Positions 18,688 to 28,231 of a stretch of 64,000 bases of DNA are shown piece by piece; positions within the stretch are counted from its first letter, which is position 1, and each line of letters starts with the position of its first letter. Location of the stretch: assembly GCA_951813545.1 (NCBI GenBank), contig OX638352.1, forward strand, positions 3,426,835 through 3,490,834. The letters run 5' to 3'. Made by a program: the position numbers and the translations under genes. The notes under the pieces are model-generated. The model searched no databases, had not been told where the DNA came from, and was given only the letters and a program-made list of their open reading frames with translations. The stretch is from an uncultured Poribacteria bacterium (lineage in GTDB: Bacteria; Poribacteria; WGA-4E; WGA-3G).

Positions 18688-20358
18688 CTATTCCCATTGC
18701 ACATCCATATTCCAAAGAAAAAATGGAACGAGTTTCGCTAGCACCTCAATAAGTGTTTCTTCTTCCGATATTGTCATCTCCAATAAAGCTGCATCATCTT
18801 CAACTGAAAGCCAAGCGAGTAACAGTGGTATCTCTTTAGAATTGACAAGCAGCTTATCGGTAGGCGGCGACCCCTTTTGAATCTCCAGAACCCGCGCTAG
18901 GTTCAGTTGGGCAAATGCCGTAGGTGTTTTCGGAAGCTGCTTTAAGTAGGGCGGTTTCTTTCCTTGCTTAATTCCATCAATAAGGGCATACACCTGCTCC
19001 TCCGAAAAACCTATAAGAAACAGGTTATCTAACTCGCTACGGTAAATATTTGGAGCGACTTCTGACACCGTCGCGCCCTTATAATCCGTTTGAGAAACAG
19101 AGGCATTTTGTAGGTTAGACAGACTATTGCCAATTTGGTTCCATTTCATCCGATTGCTGGGGTTGAAAATAATGCCACCATCCGTCTGCACATCACCTGC
19201 ATCAAGCACAATTGCGCCATCAAACTCAAACCTAAAGCCATTCAAGGCTTCTGGATCAAAACGTGTTAAATCGGGCACAGACAAAGCGAGTTCACCCGTC
19301 AAGCCAACCATAATATCTTCTTCAAGATGAAGATTCAGAATTCCCTCTAAAAAAGCGATTCCTTCGGCAGCGTCATCAGTGGGAACAAATTTCCACATGC
19401 TTTCCACAACTTTCGGAGTTACAGTTACAAACAGGTCGTCCCCACCCGATAATGCGTTTAAGGTGTTGAGCCTCTGCCCTTCTTTTAAAAACAGACTAAT
19501 CTCGTTTTCTGGCAGATCAGGACTAAACTTCCCAGCCACTTGAAGGAAGGTACCCGTTTCCAGCAAATTGAGCTGTCCAAACACAGATTGAAAAGTAGCG
19601 AGGTTCCTGTGCTCCCACTCGCCTAAACCCATCACGGACAAAATAGGCGGAACGTTAGCAAATAAGATAACTTCTCCTGACCCTATTTTTTTTAACACAC
19701 CAGCAAATTCCTTGTTTTGCTGAATAGAAGGCATGTCCGTTCGGTAGGTATCCATCAATCTTTCAAAACTTCCCTCGCCCGTACCGATCACAAGGAAATC
19801 ATCTACGAACCCATATTTAGCAATACCACCGGGAATTTCTATGGCGTTGTAGCGAACGCGCTGATAAACACCCGCATTTAAACGCAAAGTATTTTCGCCA
19901 CCCATCCCAAGGAGTCCTTCTACAATTTTGGTTAGCTGCTGGAGTGTGTTCAGGTTCCCTCCCGAATGTATCACGACACCAATCTGTGTTTGCGAACTGT
20001 TCGCCTCATCCAGCCATACTGCTAGTGCTGTTCGGTAACCCACCGTCTTGATGATGTCCAGCGGGTCAGTCCCAAGCATGCCTTGGAACATCATAATCCC
20101 TTGCTGCATCTCTTGCCAGCCCTGCATGTCCGATAATAGTGCAAGTGCTTTTTCCCAATTTTCCGAAATCTCAATTTCGCCGTAGACTTCATCTATACCT
20201 TGGAGTTTTAAATAAAAAATACTCTCTCTCGGCATGAAATCTTCCACTTCCGCAGCATTCGCAATGCTAACTGTCACCAGTAGGAGAATCACACAGGAAA
20301 TTTTGGAAACCATCTGCATGCAACATCTCTTGTTTCGCGATGAAAATTTTGCCTTCAT
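18688..20358 (-). CDS. Secreted DUF3352-like protein
   Basis: 556 residues. ATG 20358 is chosen because a GGAGG (20364-20368) sits 5 bases upstream; the frame opens earlier, but that would overlap the symporter gene. Signal peptide near 12-36 (ISCVILLLVTVSIANAAEVE). The body (MPRESIFYLKLQGIDE, FLVIGTGEGSFERLMDTY, SEEQVYALIDGIKQGK) follows the layout of DUF3352 proteins, found in bacteria with large secreted proteomes and of unknown role. Overlaps nothing and lies 16 bases after the symporter gene, so it may be its operon partner. Confidence 0.7.
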   Translation of the reverse strand: MKAKFSSRNKRCCMQMVSKISCVILLLVTVSIANAAEVEDFMPRESIFYLKLQGIDEVYGEIEISENWEKALALLSDMQGWQEMQQGIMMFQGMLGTDPLDIIKTVGYRTALAVWLDEANSSQTQIGVVIHSGGNLNTLQQLTKIVEGLLGMGGENTLRLNAGVYQRVRYNAIEIPGGIAKYGFVDDFLVIGTGEGSFERLMDTYRTDMPSIQQNKEFAGVLKKIGSGEVILFANVPPILSVMGLGEWEHRNLATFQSVFGQLNLLETGTFLQVAGKFSPDLPENEISLFLKEGQRLNTLNALSGGDDLFVTVTPKVVESMWKFVPTDDAAEGIAFLEGILNLHLEEDIMVGLTGELALSVPDLTRFDPEALNGFRFEFDGAIVLDAGDVQTDGGIIFNPSNRMKWNQIGNSLSNLQNASVSQTDYKGATVSEVAPNIYRSELDNLFLIGFSEEQVYALIDGIKQGKKPPYLKQLPKTPTAFAQLNLARVLEIQKGSPPTDKLLVNSKEIPLLLAWLSVEDDAALLEMTISEEETLIEVLAKLVPFFLWNMDVQWE

Positions 20359-20374
20359 CGAAACCTCCATTTTT

Positions 20375-22072
20375 TTAAGGAACTCGAATATCATCAACGA
20401 GTGCTTGTACTTCATCTGGTGGCGGTGGGGTCAAAGCCGATACGCTGATGGCAACAATAAAATTTAACGCCATACCGAGGGTGCCGATACCTTCCGGTGA
20501 AATACCCCACCACCAATGATCTGCCGTATTAAGCTCCGGACTGATAAATTTGAAATAGATGATATACGCTGCTGTAAAGGTGATACCGACAATCATACCA
20601 CTGATTGCCCCTTCCTTGTTCATGCGTTTAGAGAAGATGCCCATAACAATCGCGGGGAAGAACGAACTCGCTGCAAGTCCAAAAGCGAACGCCACGACCG
20701 GGGCTACAAAGTCCGGTGGATTTATGCCGAAATACCCAGCAATACACACCGCTACACCTGCAGCGATGCGTGCAGCAACCAATTCATGTTTCTCTTGTAG
20801 TGTTGGTACAAGCGCACCTTTAAGTAGATCGTGTGCGATTGCCGTGGAGATGACCAACAGCAAGCCTGCAGCTGTTGAGAGTGCCGCTGCTAAACCACCC
20901 GCAGCAACTAAACCGACAACCCAGTTCGGAAGTTTGGCAATCTCAGGATTCGCCAATACCATGATGTCTCGATCAATTGTGAGTTCATTCTTGACATCAG
21001 ATTTCGGTCCGCGGTACTGGATAGCACCATCACCGTTCAAATCATTGAACTCAATTAATCCCGTTGCTTCCCAGTTTTTAAACCACGTTGGCGCATCCTC
21101 ATATTTCACATCTCTCAATTCACCATTCTGTTCATATCTGACAGTTTTGAGGAGGTTCGTTCGGGCGAACACAGCGACTGCTGGCGCGGTCGTATAGAGA
21201 ATAGCGATGAACAACAGTGCCCATCCAGCAGAAATCCGTGCTTCGGAAGCTTTTCGCACGGTATAGAAGCGAATAATCACATGCGGAAGTCCTGCCGTCC
21301 CCAACATCAGCGCTGCCGTGATAAAAAAGACATCAATAGTGGATTTACCACCATCCGTATATAAGTTAAACCCCAATTCTTCGTTCAAACCGTTGAGTCG
21401 ATCCAAGAGATATAACCCTGAACCATCTGCCACCTTTCCCATTAATCCCAACTGAGGAATAACGTTGCCTGTAATGAGCATAGAAATAAAAATTGCAGGC
21501 ACAAGATACGCAAAAATTAGCACACAGTACTGTGCGACCTGTGTATAAGTAATGCCCTTCATACCTCCAAGCACGGCATAAAAGAACACAATTCCCATAC
21601 CGATAAGTACACCCGTCTCAACATTGACGTTCAGAAACCGAGAAAAGACAATGCCAACGCCGCGCATCTGTCCCGCTACGTAAGTAAAGGAGACAAAAAT
21701 CGCACACACCACGGCGACAATCCGAGCTAATTGTGAATAGTATCGGTCGCCTACGAAATCGGGGACTGTATACTTACCAAACTTACGGAGGTAGGGGGCC
21801 AATAACAACGCGAGTAGCACATAGCCACCTGTCCATCCGAGTAGATAAACAGAACCGTCGCGCCCCATAAACGAGATCATCCCCGCCATTGCGATGAAGG
21901 ATGCTGCGCTCATCCAATCCGCCGCTGTCGCCATCCCATTGACAACCGGATGCACGTTGCTTCCAGCGACATAGAAATCACCAGTCGAACGCGCTTTGGA
22001 CCAGAATGCAACGCCGATATATAACGCGAAGGAGAGTGCCACCAGTATGAAAGTCCACATTTGTACGTTCAT
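20375..22072 (-). CDS. Sodium/solute symporter, ActP-like (SSS family)
   Basis: 565 residues with 12-13 membrane segments. FYVAGSNVHPVVNGMATAADWMSAASFIAMAG is the start region of the VC_2705/ActP subfamily of sodium:solute symporters (shown here in part: ATAADWMSAASF), which import acetate and other short acids. A hydrophilic insertion near residues 315-375 (between VRYEQNGELRDV and KNELTIDRDI) contains an acidic NDLNGDGAI stretch resembling a calcium-binding loop. The DUF4212 partner gene ends 2 bases upstream. The substrate cannot be read from sequence; a monocarboxylate is likely. Confidence 0.9.
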   Translation of the reverse strand: MNVQMWTFILVALSFALYIGVAFWSKARSTGDFYVAGSNVHPVVNGMATAADWMSAASFIAMAGMISFMGRDGSVYLLGWTGGYVLLALLLAPYLRKFGKYTVPDFVGDRYYSQLARIVAVVCAIFVSFTYVAGQMRGVGIVFSRFLNVNVETGVLIGMGIVFFYAVLGGMKGITYTQVAQYCVLIFAYLVPAIFISMLITGNVIPQLGLMGKVADGSGLYLLDRLNGLNEELGFNLYTDGGKSTIDVFFITAALMLGTAGLPHVIIRFYTVRKASEARISAGWALLFIAILYTTAPAVAVFARTNLLKTVRYEQNGELRDVKYEDAPTWFKNWEATGLIEFNDLNGDGAIQYRGPKSDVKNELTIDRDIMVLANPEIAKLPNWVVGLVAAGGLAAALSTAAGLLLVISTAIAHDLLKGALVPTLQEKHELVAARIAAGVAVCIAGYFGINPPDFVAPVVAFAFGLAASSFFPAIVMGIFSKRMNKEGAISGMIVGITFTAAYIIYFKFISPELNTADHWWWGISPEGIGTLGMALNFIVAISVSALTPPPPDEVQALVDDIRVP

Positions 22073-22074
22073 GG

Positions 22075-22350
22075 TTATTCTGCGTCCTCCGTATCTTCGC
22101 GTTGGCTATACTTCTTCTCTAAGCGATTCATCAACCATGCATAGACGAAGATGAGTTCAACAAAAATCCATATTGATGCCTGTTGTGCAAAATAGAATCC
22201 AAGTGGACATCCTCCAATTCGGATTTTGTCCAGCTGCTCTACAAATACAACTGAACAGAGGTAAGAAGTGATAAACCAAATTCCCAATAAAATGGCGAGA
22301 TATTGCAGGTTTTTCCGCCAATACGCCTTATTTCTTTCCGATGACGCCAT
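22075..22350 (-). CDS. DUF4212 small subunit of the symporter
   Basis: 91 residues, two membrane segments (LAILLGIWFITSYLCSVVFV and ASIWIFVELIFVYAWLMNRL), and the family core IGGCPLGFYFAQQASI. DUF4212 proteins are encoded directly before VC_2705-type symporters and are thought to be a subunit. Two bases separate the genes here, consistent with coupled translation. Confidence 0.92.
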   Translation of the reverse strand: MASSERNKAYWRKNLQYLAILLGIWFITSYLCSVVFVEQLDKIRIGGCPLGFYFAQQASIWIFVELIFVYAWLMNRLEKKYSQREDTEDAE

Positions 22351-22439
22351 AAGTTGTCCTCCACTGTTCAGTTGCCAACTTTACATACAATGTATAGCTT
22401 AGAAATTATACAAAACCGTATCAAAGGAAGGTATTCATT

Positions 22440-23027
22440 TCAATAATTCTCCGGAAACATCAATCGCTCAATATGTTCTATCAGAATGTGCAATACTTTT
22501 ATATGGATTTCCTGAATCCGATCTGCGGTATTTCCGGGTGCAATTAGACAAATATCGCAGTGTTGTTTAATATCTCCGCCATCTCCACCGAGCAGCCCAA
22601 ACACCTGCATCCCACGAGATTTCGCCGCCATCGCCGCACGCACCACATTTTCAGATCTTCCGCTGGTTGAGAGTACTATAAGCAAATCACCGGGGTGTCC
22701 GAGAGCCAAGAGTGGCCGTGCGAAGACCTCGGCAAATCCGAAATCATTCGCTGTGCAAGTAATATGTCCCGCATCGCTGAGCACGATTGCCGGAAGCGGC
22801 TTTCTATCGTCGCGGAACTTACCTGTGCATTCTTCAGCAAAATGGATTGCATCGCACAAACTTCCACCATTTCCACAGGTAAAGATTCTACCCTCCCGTT
22901 CAAAAACGTCTTGCATCATTTCTGCTGTTTCCGCGATGGTTGCGATATTCTCAGGGTTTTGGATGAACCGATTGAGTACGTCTTGTGCTTCTAACAACGC
23001 ATCGCGAATACTATGCAAAATGTTCAT
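22440..23027 (-). CDS. gmhA: Sedoheptulose-7-phosphate isomerase GmhA (SIS domain)
   Basis: 195 residues, full length. Converts sedoheptulose 7-phosphate to D-glycero-D-manno-heptose 7-phosphate, the first step to LPS or S-layer heptose. SIS core with GNGGSLCDAIHFAEE near 52-66, phosphate loop STSGRSENV near 121-129, and the zinc-site region ADRIQEIHIKVLH near 172-184. A family E in the EC of AEECTGKF is kept. It stands alone; other heptose genes are not in the window. Cytoplasmic. Confidence 0.88.
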   Translation of the reverse strand: MNILHSIRDALLEAQDVLNRFIQNPENIATIAETAEMMQDVFEREGRIFTCGNGGSLCDAIHFAEECTGKFRDDRKPLPAIVLSDAGHITCTANDFGFAEVFARPLLALGHPGDLLIVLSTSGRSENVVRAAMAAKSRGMQVFGLLGGDGGDIKQHCDICLIAPGNTADRIQEIHIKVLHILIEHIERLMFPENY

Positions 23028-23204
23028 TATATCTCCTACTGCCAGCCTGAATACACCTGAGAATCACTTTAATCCGATAGGACAATTGTTTTGTTAGTCC
23101 TTCTATTGGCAAGTGCAGTGCCATCTGAAAAGAACATTACAGAACAGATACATCCAGCGAGTCCAGAAAGTCCTATTGTTTTCACGAAAATTGTAGATTC
23201 ACTC

Positions 23205-25016
23205 CTAAATCCGGAAAATTTCCCCTAACTTCCCACCAAGCACACGTCCTGCACCGAGCAGACATGCGATTAGGATCAACATCCCCACCACACCGAGTGC
23301 ACTCGCTGTATATGCACCATGATCGGGACGCTGGGAGAGTGCCCAAATCGCTTTTGTAATTGGATAGTACTTATCCTGCATTGCCAAGATTAAGCTATCA
23401 CTTACTTCTAACATGGAGAATGAGAATACCAGAATCGCACCAGCGAGGATATTCGCGATGACTAAAGGCAAGGTAATTTTATACAAGGTCCGAATCGGTG
23501 TTGCTCCCACGTTTTGTGACGCTTCTTCGTACGTTACACTCGTCTGCTGAAGCCCCGCATAGATGGAACGCAGCATATACGGCAACCGTCGCACTGCGTA
23601 ACTGATGATTAGCAAAAAGGTCGGATTCTTCCTCGGATCAATCACATTGATGAACGTCTCTGGAAGATGCCGTAGCAGAAGCGTCGTATCCGCGAAGCTG
23701 CCCATATATCCGAATGCTATTGCAACCCCTGGCAATGCTAAGGGTAACATCGCGACCGCATCCAACAGATTTTGAAAAGGGAGGCGTTTGCGGGTTAGTA
23801 GATACGACACCACGACGCCTACCAAAAGTGCGAGCAGTGTACTGAAAACGCTATATTTTAGGCTGTTGAGGATACTCGGCAGCGTATCGGAATGCGTGAA
23901 AGTTTCAATATAATGCGCGAAGGTCAAGGATTGCGGTAGCACACTCAATCGCCACTGGCTTGCATCCGGGGTTAAGGAGATCAGAATCACACTAATATGG
24001 GGTAACAACGCCATAAACGTTAATCCACCGATAAAGAGGTAGATGATACTACGCATCCGCCATTTTGTATCTACCTCGCGTGAAGTCACGTGTCCCCTGC
24101 CGAGCATCTCATAGTGCTTACTGCCCGTCCATCTTTTAGAGATATAAAAGGCGAGTGCTGTCAGGACGATAATTAAGACAACAAGTGCATACCCCATCGG
24201 ATTCTGGTTTGCCTCAGTCACTTGTCGGAAGATTCGCACCGCAACGACTTCATTGTAATTAAAGATTAGAGGCGTACCGAGATCCGTAAATGCCCAGATA
24301 AAGACGAGAATTGCTCCAGCGAAATAACCCGGCATCATCAATGGCAACGTTATTTGACGGAAAACTTGGAAGCGCGATGCCCCCATATTCTCTGCGGCTT
24401 CTTCTAAACTCGGATCAACGTTCGCGAGCGCAGCAACGATGTTGAGATACATTATCGGATATAGGTGCAACGTTGACAACATCACCACACCCCAGAACCC
24501 TCCACCGAACCAGTCAATGGTTTCCGATATATCAATTAGATTGAGTTTCACGAGGAGCATATTCACGCTCCCGAATAACCCGAAAAACTGTTGCATTCCA
24601 ATTGCGCCAACGAAAGGTGGCATAATCATCGGAATTAAGATGACGGAGCGCAACATATCACGTCCAGGGTACCGGTATCGTGTCAAAAAATACGCGAGTG
24701 GCAGGCTAACGATACTTGTTATTATCGTGACCATCACACCGATTTTGAGACTATTGATAACCAGTTCTCGGATATTTGGATCGGTCACCATCAGTTTGAA
24801 GTAGGTAAGATTGAACTTGCTTTCAATCCAGAACGCTTCTTTGAAAACATAGAGGAGTGGGTATATGAGGAAAGCGACGAAAAACAGTATCGTCAGTCCG
24901 AAAATCAACGTGATTGATGGGGTTAAATCGTACTGCCGTCTGATCCTGTCCATTAAAGACAGATTTCCTTGCGTGCTCTGTCGTGCCTCTTGGCGATTTA
25001 GCATCTGTTTCTCCAA
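23205..25016 (-). CDS. Iron(III)-type ABC transporter permease, two fused domains
   Basis: 603 residues with about 12 membrane segments and two permease domains. Each carries an EAA loop for contact with the ATPase: EEAAENMGASRFQVFRQITLP near 205 and EEASQNVGATPIRTLYKITLP near 505. This is the FbpB/ThiP-like arrangement of Fe3+ and related importers. The divergent ATPase gene at 25295 is the obvious partner; no binding-protein gene is adjacent. The gap of 278 bases holds both promoters. Confidence 0.88.
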   Translation of the reverse strand: MEKQMLNRQEARQSTQGNLSLMDRIRRQYDLTPSITLIFGLTILFFVAFLIYPLLYVFKEAFWIESKFNLTYFKLMVTDPNIRELVINSLKIGVMVTIITSIVSLPLAYFLTRYRYPGRDMLRSVILIPMIMPPFVGAIGMQQFFGLFGSVNMLLVKLNLIDISETIDWFGGGFWGVVMLSTLHLYPIMYLNIVAALANVDPSLEEAAENMGASRFQVFRQITLPLMMPGYFAGAILVFIWAFTDLGTPLIFNYNEVVAVRIFRQVTEANQNPMGYALVVLIIVLTALAFYISKRWTGSKHYEMLGRGHVTSREVDTKWRMRSIIYLFIGGLTFMALLPHISVILISLTPDASQWRLSVLPQSLTFAHYIETFTHSDTLPSILNSLKYSVFSTLLALLVGVVVSYLLTRKRLPFQNLLDAVAMLPLALPGVAIAFGYMGSFADTTLLLRHLPETFINVIDPRKNPTFLLIISYAVRRLPYMLRSIYAGLQQTSVTYEEASQNVGATPIRTLYKITLPLVIANILAGAILVFSFSMLEVSDSLILAMQDKYYPITKAIWALSQRPDHGAYTASALGVVGMLILIACLLGAGRVLGGKLGEIFRI

Positions 25017-25227
25017 CCTTTTCTGTGCTTGCAGTGGCGTAAACCTGAAAGCTATCTCAATTAATTATACTCTATACGCTACCGAATTGCATTTATTTTT
25101 TTCAAGCCTCTAAGGCTGTTGTGTTCTTCGCGTAAGTGATAGGTGTGATTTGCAACCGCACCGTTCTTCGCTTAAAATGCGCTCCTTCACTGACTGCCGA
25201 CAACCGAAAACTGAGAACCAATTTCTG

Positions 25228-25257
25228 TTGCCCTGTAAACGCGATTCATGCTATACT
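25228..25257 (+). promoter_or_regulatory. Putative promoter of the ABC ATPase gene
   Basis: TTGCCC, 18-base spacer, TATACT with an extended TG just before (TGCTATACT). Transcripts would start about 30 bases before ATG 25295. Its location inside the longer open frame argues that translation starts at 25295 and not at 25136. Heptamer-like units (25191-25220) lie just upstream. Confidence 0.5.
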
Positions 25258-25294
25258 TAAGACAATACCTACAGGACAGCAGTATAGAACATTT

Positions 25295-26425
25295 ATGGCA
25301 ACAGTAAAACTCGAAAACATCACAAAGAGGTTCGGCAACCTGATCGCGCTTGACGACATCACGCTCGATATTCGAGATCAGGAGTTCTTCGTGCTTCTGG
25401 GTCAGACGGGTGCAGGAAAAACGACGACGCTTCGCTGCATCGCAGGATTGGATAGACCGGAAGAAGGGACAATCTACTTGGACGGTGTCAGCATCAACGA
25501 CAAAACCCCCGCAGAACGTGATGTGGCTTTCGTTTTCCAATCGCATATCCTCTATCCACATCTGAGCGTTTACGAGAACATGGCATTTCCACTGCATCCG
25601 AGAAAGCTCTCGGCGGAGGAAATCGATCGGCGCGTCAGAGATATAGCACAGATGCTTCATATCGAACATCTACTTATGCGTACACCGAATCAGTTGAGCG
25701 GTGGTGAAACGCAACGGGTTGGACTCGGGCGCGCAATGGTCCGTCGTCCGCAAGTATTCCTCATGGACGAACCGATCTCCAATCTTGATGCGAAACTCCG
25801 GGCGGAGATGCGCTCGGAAATTCGTTGGCGGCAACAGGAACTCGGCACAACGACCTTCTACGTGACGCACGATCAAACCGAAGCAATGTCAATGGCAGAC
25901 CGGATCGCCGTCCTTGAAGCGGGCAAAATCCAGCAACTCGGAACACCTTCCGATATCTATAATCATCCCGCTAACCTATTTGTCGCTGGTTTTATCGGAA
26001 ATCCAAGTATGAATTGTATTCCGTGCGACATCTCAAGCACAAACGGTGAACTTCAGTTGAGGTTAGCGCACGACCTCGGAACGGACAATTCGGTAGCCAT
26101 CCAAGACGACACGAAGGTTTTAAAAACGCTAAACGATAGTGACTCAGAAAGGAATCTCGTTTTTGGCGCGCACGCAGAAGATGTCGTTGTTAGCCATCAG
26201 TCAATCCCGAATGCGTTTCAGGCTGAAGTTTATAGTGTTGAGCCTCTCGGTGCAGAAACAATCGTCGAACTAACCCTCGGAACGGATACCTCAGACGCGC
26301 ATACGATACTTAAAGCGTCCACAGCCCCCAACTTTGAAGCGGAAATTGGACAGCATATCTACGTCACATTTGTCCCAGAGCGAATGCATTTTTTTGATAA
26401 AACCACTGGCAACGCTATCTTGTAG
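25295..26425 (+). CDS. ABC transporter ATPase, CUT1/FbpC-like
   Basis: 376 residues. Walker A GQTGAGKTT at 36-44, signature LSGGETQRV at 134-142, Walker B VFLMDEP at 154-160, H-loop in YVTHDQTEAM, and a C-terminal TOBE-like domain (about 235-370). The frame is open from 25136, but the protein family begins at MATVKLENITKRFG and a promoter lies between. It probably energises the divergent permease at 23205-25016. It could also serve the second permease at 47556, which has no ATPase near it; that is inference. Confidence 0.9.
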   Translation: MATVKLENITKRFGNLIALDDITLDIRDQEFFVLLGQTGAGKTTTLRCIAGLDRPEEGTIYLDGVSINDKTPAERDVAFVFQSHILYPHLSVYENMAFPLHPRKLSAEEIDRRVRDIAQMLHIEHLLMRTPNQLSGGETQRVGLGRAMVRRPQVFLMDEPISNLDAKLRAEMRSEIRWRQQELGTTTFYVTHDQTEAMSMADRIAVLEAGKIQQLGTPSDIYNHPANLFVAGFIGNPSMNCIPCDISSTNGELQLRLAHDLGTDNSVAIQDDTKVLKTLNDSDSERNLVFGAHAEDVVVSHQSIPNAFQAEVYSVEPLGAETIVELTLGTDTSDAHTILKASTAPNFEAEIGQHIYVTFVPERMHFFDKTTGNAIL

Positions 26426-26427
26426 GA

Positions 26428-26442
26428 GGGATTTGTAATCCC
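26428..26442. repeat. Small TGT-loop hairpin after the ABC ATPase gene
   Basis: GGGATT-TGT-AATCCC, a perfect 6-bp stem three bases after the stop codon. Same loop as the GCGAGGAT-TGT-ATCCTCGC hairpins at 34771, 59389 and 60800. It lacks a T-run, so it is not a standard intrinsic terminator. The rest of the gap to 26592 shows nothing. Confidence 0.5.
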
Positions 26443-26591
26443 GATTCCAAGCTATGAATTGGCGACTTAGGCTCTTTAACCTCATCCCAAATTTTCTAAA
26501 ACGGATCGGCTGTCAATCCCTACGCCGACTCGGATACGATCCTGATGCGTGGTTGGAAAATTTTCTCAGCAAACACAAAGGAGACTGATAC

Positions 26592-28226
26592 GTGAAAGGC
26601 GGAGATATTCTCATTGAATGCTTGAAAGCGCAAGGCGTTTCAGCCGTTTTCGGGATGCCCGGCACCCAAAACATTCAGATTTACGATGCCTTGCTCCGAC
26701 GCGGGAAAGGCACGATTGACCACTACCTCGTTCGGCACGAGTACGCGGCGACACAGATGGCAGACGGGTTCGCCCGCGCAACGGGTGAAGTCGGTGTCGC
26801 TATCACTGTGCCGGGACCGGGTGCCAGTAATGCATCTACTGGGATTTTAGAAGCGTTCACCGATTGCGCACCTGTTCTGCTGATTACGGGTCAGAGCGAT
26901 TCCAGCCTCTATAGCAAACACCCCAGCAAGATGTTCCACGGCTTGGATCAGATGAAGTTCTTTGCGTCGATTACCAAATACTGCGCCATCGCCCATACCG
27001 TTGCTGAGATTCCGGTTGTTGTCGAAAACGCCTTTAAAGCTATGCGTAGTGGAAGACCTGGACCGACAATGTTGGAATTTCCAATGGATGTCGTTACGGG
27101 AGATGGAGAGGTCCGAATCCCACCACGTGTAGAACGCTCTGCACTACCGCCACCTGACGATACAGATCTCACTACCGCTGTTGAGACAATCCGTAATGCT
27201 AAAATGCCTCTGATTTTCGCAGGTTCCGCTGTCTTTCACTCAAATGCTCGAAACGAGTTACGCCTCCTCGCCGAAAAATTGAACGCACCCGTCATCGTCA
27301 CCCGTAATGGAAAGGGTGTTTTGTCGGAGGATCATCCGTTGGCACTCCAAATTTGCTACGGCTATCTCGGACGCGAGGCACTCCAACGCGCCGACTGTCT
27401 AATCGGCATCGGACCCCGATTTACCTCTATTGATACCCGAAATTGGAGTCTGGAATTGCCCCAACCCTTCATCCAGATTGATGAGGACGCGGACGAAATT
27501 GGGCTTGAATACCCATGTGATGTGGGGGTGGTCGGCGATCTGAAACTTACATTGCAGGCACTGATTGAGGATGTCGCCCCCGGTCAAAACGGATGGGACG
27601 AGACGCTGGCGGAACTCCGAAAAGCGTTTGATGCACAACCCTCTTTACCGGTCATTCATGAACTACAAGACGTGCTTCCACGAGACACCATCTACGCGAT
27701 TGATGTTCACGCGCTCGGCTATGCTTCCTTCGCGGAATTTCCGATCTACGATCCGAGGACTTTCCTCTATCCCAATATCGGTGTGGCGTTAGGGCACGCG
27801 TATCCGGCTGCTATCGGTGCCAAAGTCGCACATCCCGACCGTCCAGTTATCTGCTTTAGTGGCGATGGTGGGTTTTTGATGGGTGCTGTAGAGATGGCGA
27901 CCGCTATGAAATATGGCATCAATGTTGTTGCGATTGTGGTAAATGATGGGGCTTTGTCAGCGATTAAAGGGTCTCAACAGAAAGGGTGTGAGGGACGCAC
28001 GATTGATACCGATCTGCTCAATCCTGATTTCGTCGAATTCGCAAAATCCTTCGGTGCGTACACCAAGCGAGTCGAGAATTTGGGTGATTTCAAGGAAGCT
28101 TTGCGGGACGCGCTCGCTGCCGAAAGACCTGCACTCATCGAAGTGATGCTACAGGAACGGCAGGATGACATCGTCAACGTAATCGGATGGTTGATGTCCG
28201 AACCGCTCCGAAAAACGCCTTTTTAA
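26592..28226 (+). CDS. Thiamine-diphosphate enzyme, acetolactate-synthase-like
   Basis: 544 residues, starting at GTG with AAAGGAGA about 9 bases upstream. Three-domain ThDP fold: N-terminal domain with catalytic Glu E50 (VRHEYAATQMADGFARATG), central domain near 190-330, and C-terminal cofactor motif GDGGFLMGAVEMA with the closing Asn of VVNDGALSAI near 460. Relatives are acetolactate synthase large subunits, benzoylformate decarboxylases and sulfo/oxalyl enzymes. No regulatory small subunit is adjacent, so a catabolic decarboxylase or lyase is more likely than isoleucine/valine synthesis. Substrate unknown. Confidence 0.85.
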   Translation: MKGGDILIECLKAQGVSAVFGMPGTQNIQIYDALLRRGKGTIDHYLVRHEYAATQMADGFARATGEVGVAITVPGPGASNASTGILEAFTDCAPVLLITGQSDSSLYSKHPSKMFHGLDQMKFFASITKYCAIAHTVAEIPVVVENAFKAMRSGRPGPTMLEFPMDVVTGDGEVRIPPRVERSALPPPDDTDLTTAVETIRNAKMPLIFAGSAVFHSNARNELRLLAEKLNAPVIVTRNGKGVLSEDHPLALQICYGYLGREALQRADCLIGIGPRFTSIDTRNWSLELPQPFIQIDEDADEIGLEYPCDVGVVGDLKLTLQALIEDVAPGQNGWDETLAELRKAFDAQPSLPVIHELQDVLPRDTIYAIDVHALGYASFAEFPIYDPRTFLYPNIGVALGHAYPAAIGAKVAHPDRPVICFSGDGGFLMGAVEMATAMKYGINVVAIVVNDGALSAIKGSQQKGCEGRTIDTDLLNPDFVEFAKSFGAYTKRVENLGDFKEALRDALAAERPALIEVMLQERQDDIVNVIGWLMSEPLRKTPF

Positions 28227-28231
28227 CATTT

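Noticed and set aside
20559..21197. 212-codon open frame opposite the symporter gene
   Set aside because: Antisense shadow of a membrane protein; no family resemblance.
26428..26442. Intrinsic terminator after the ABC ATPase gene
   Set aside because: The stem is short and no T-run follows.
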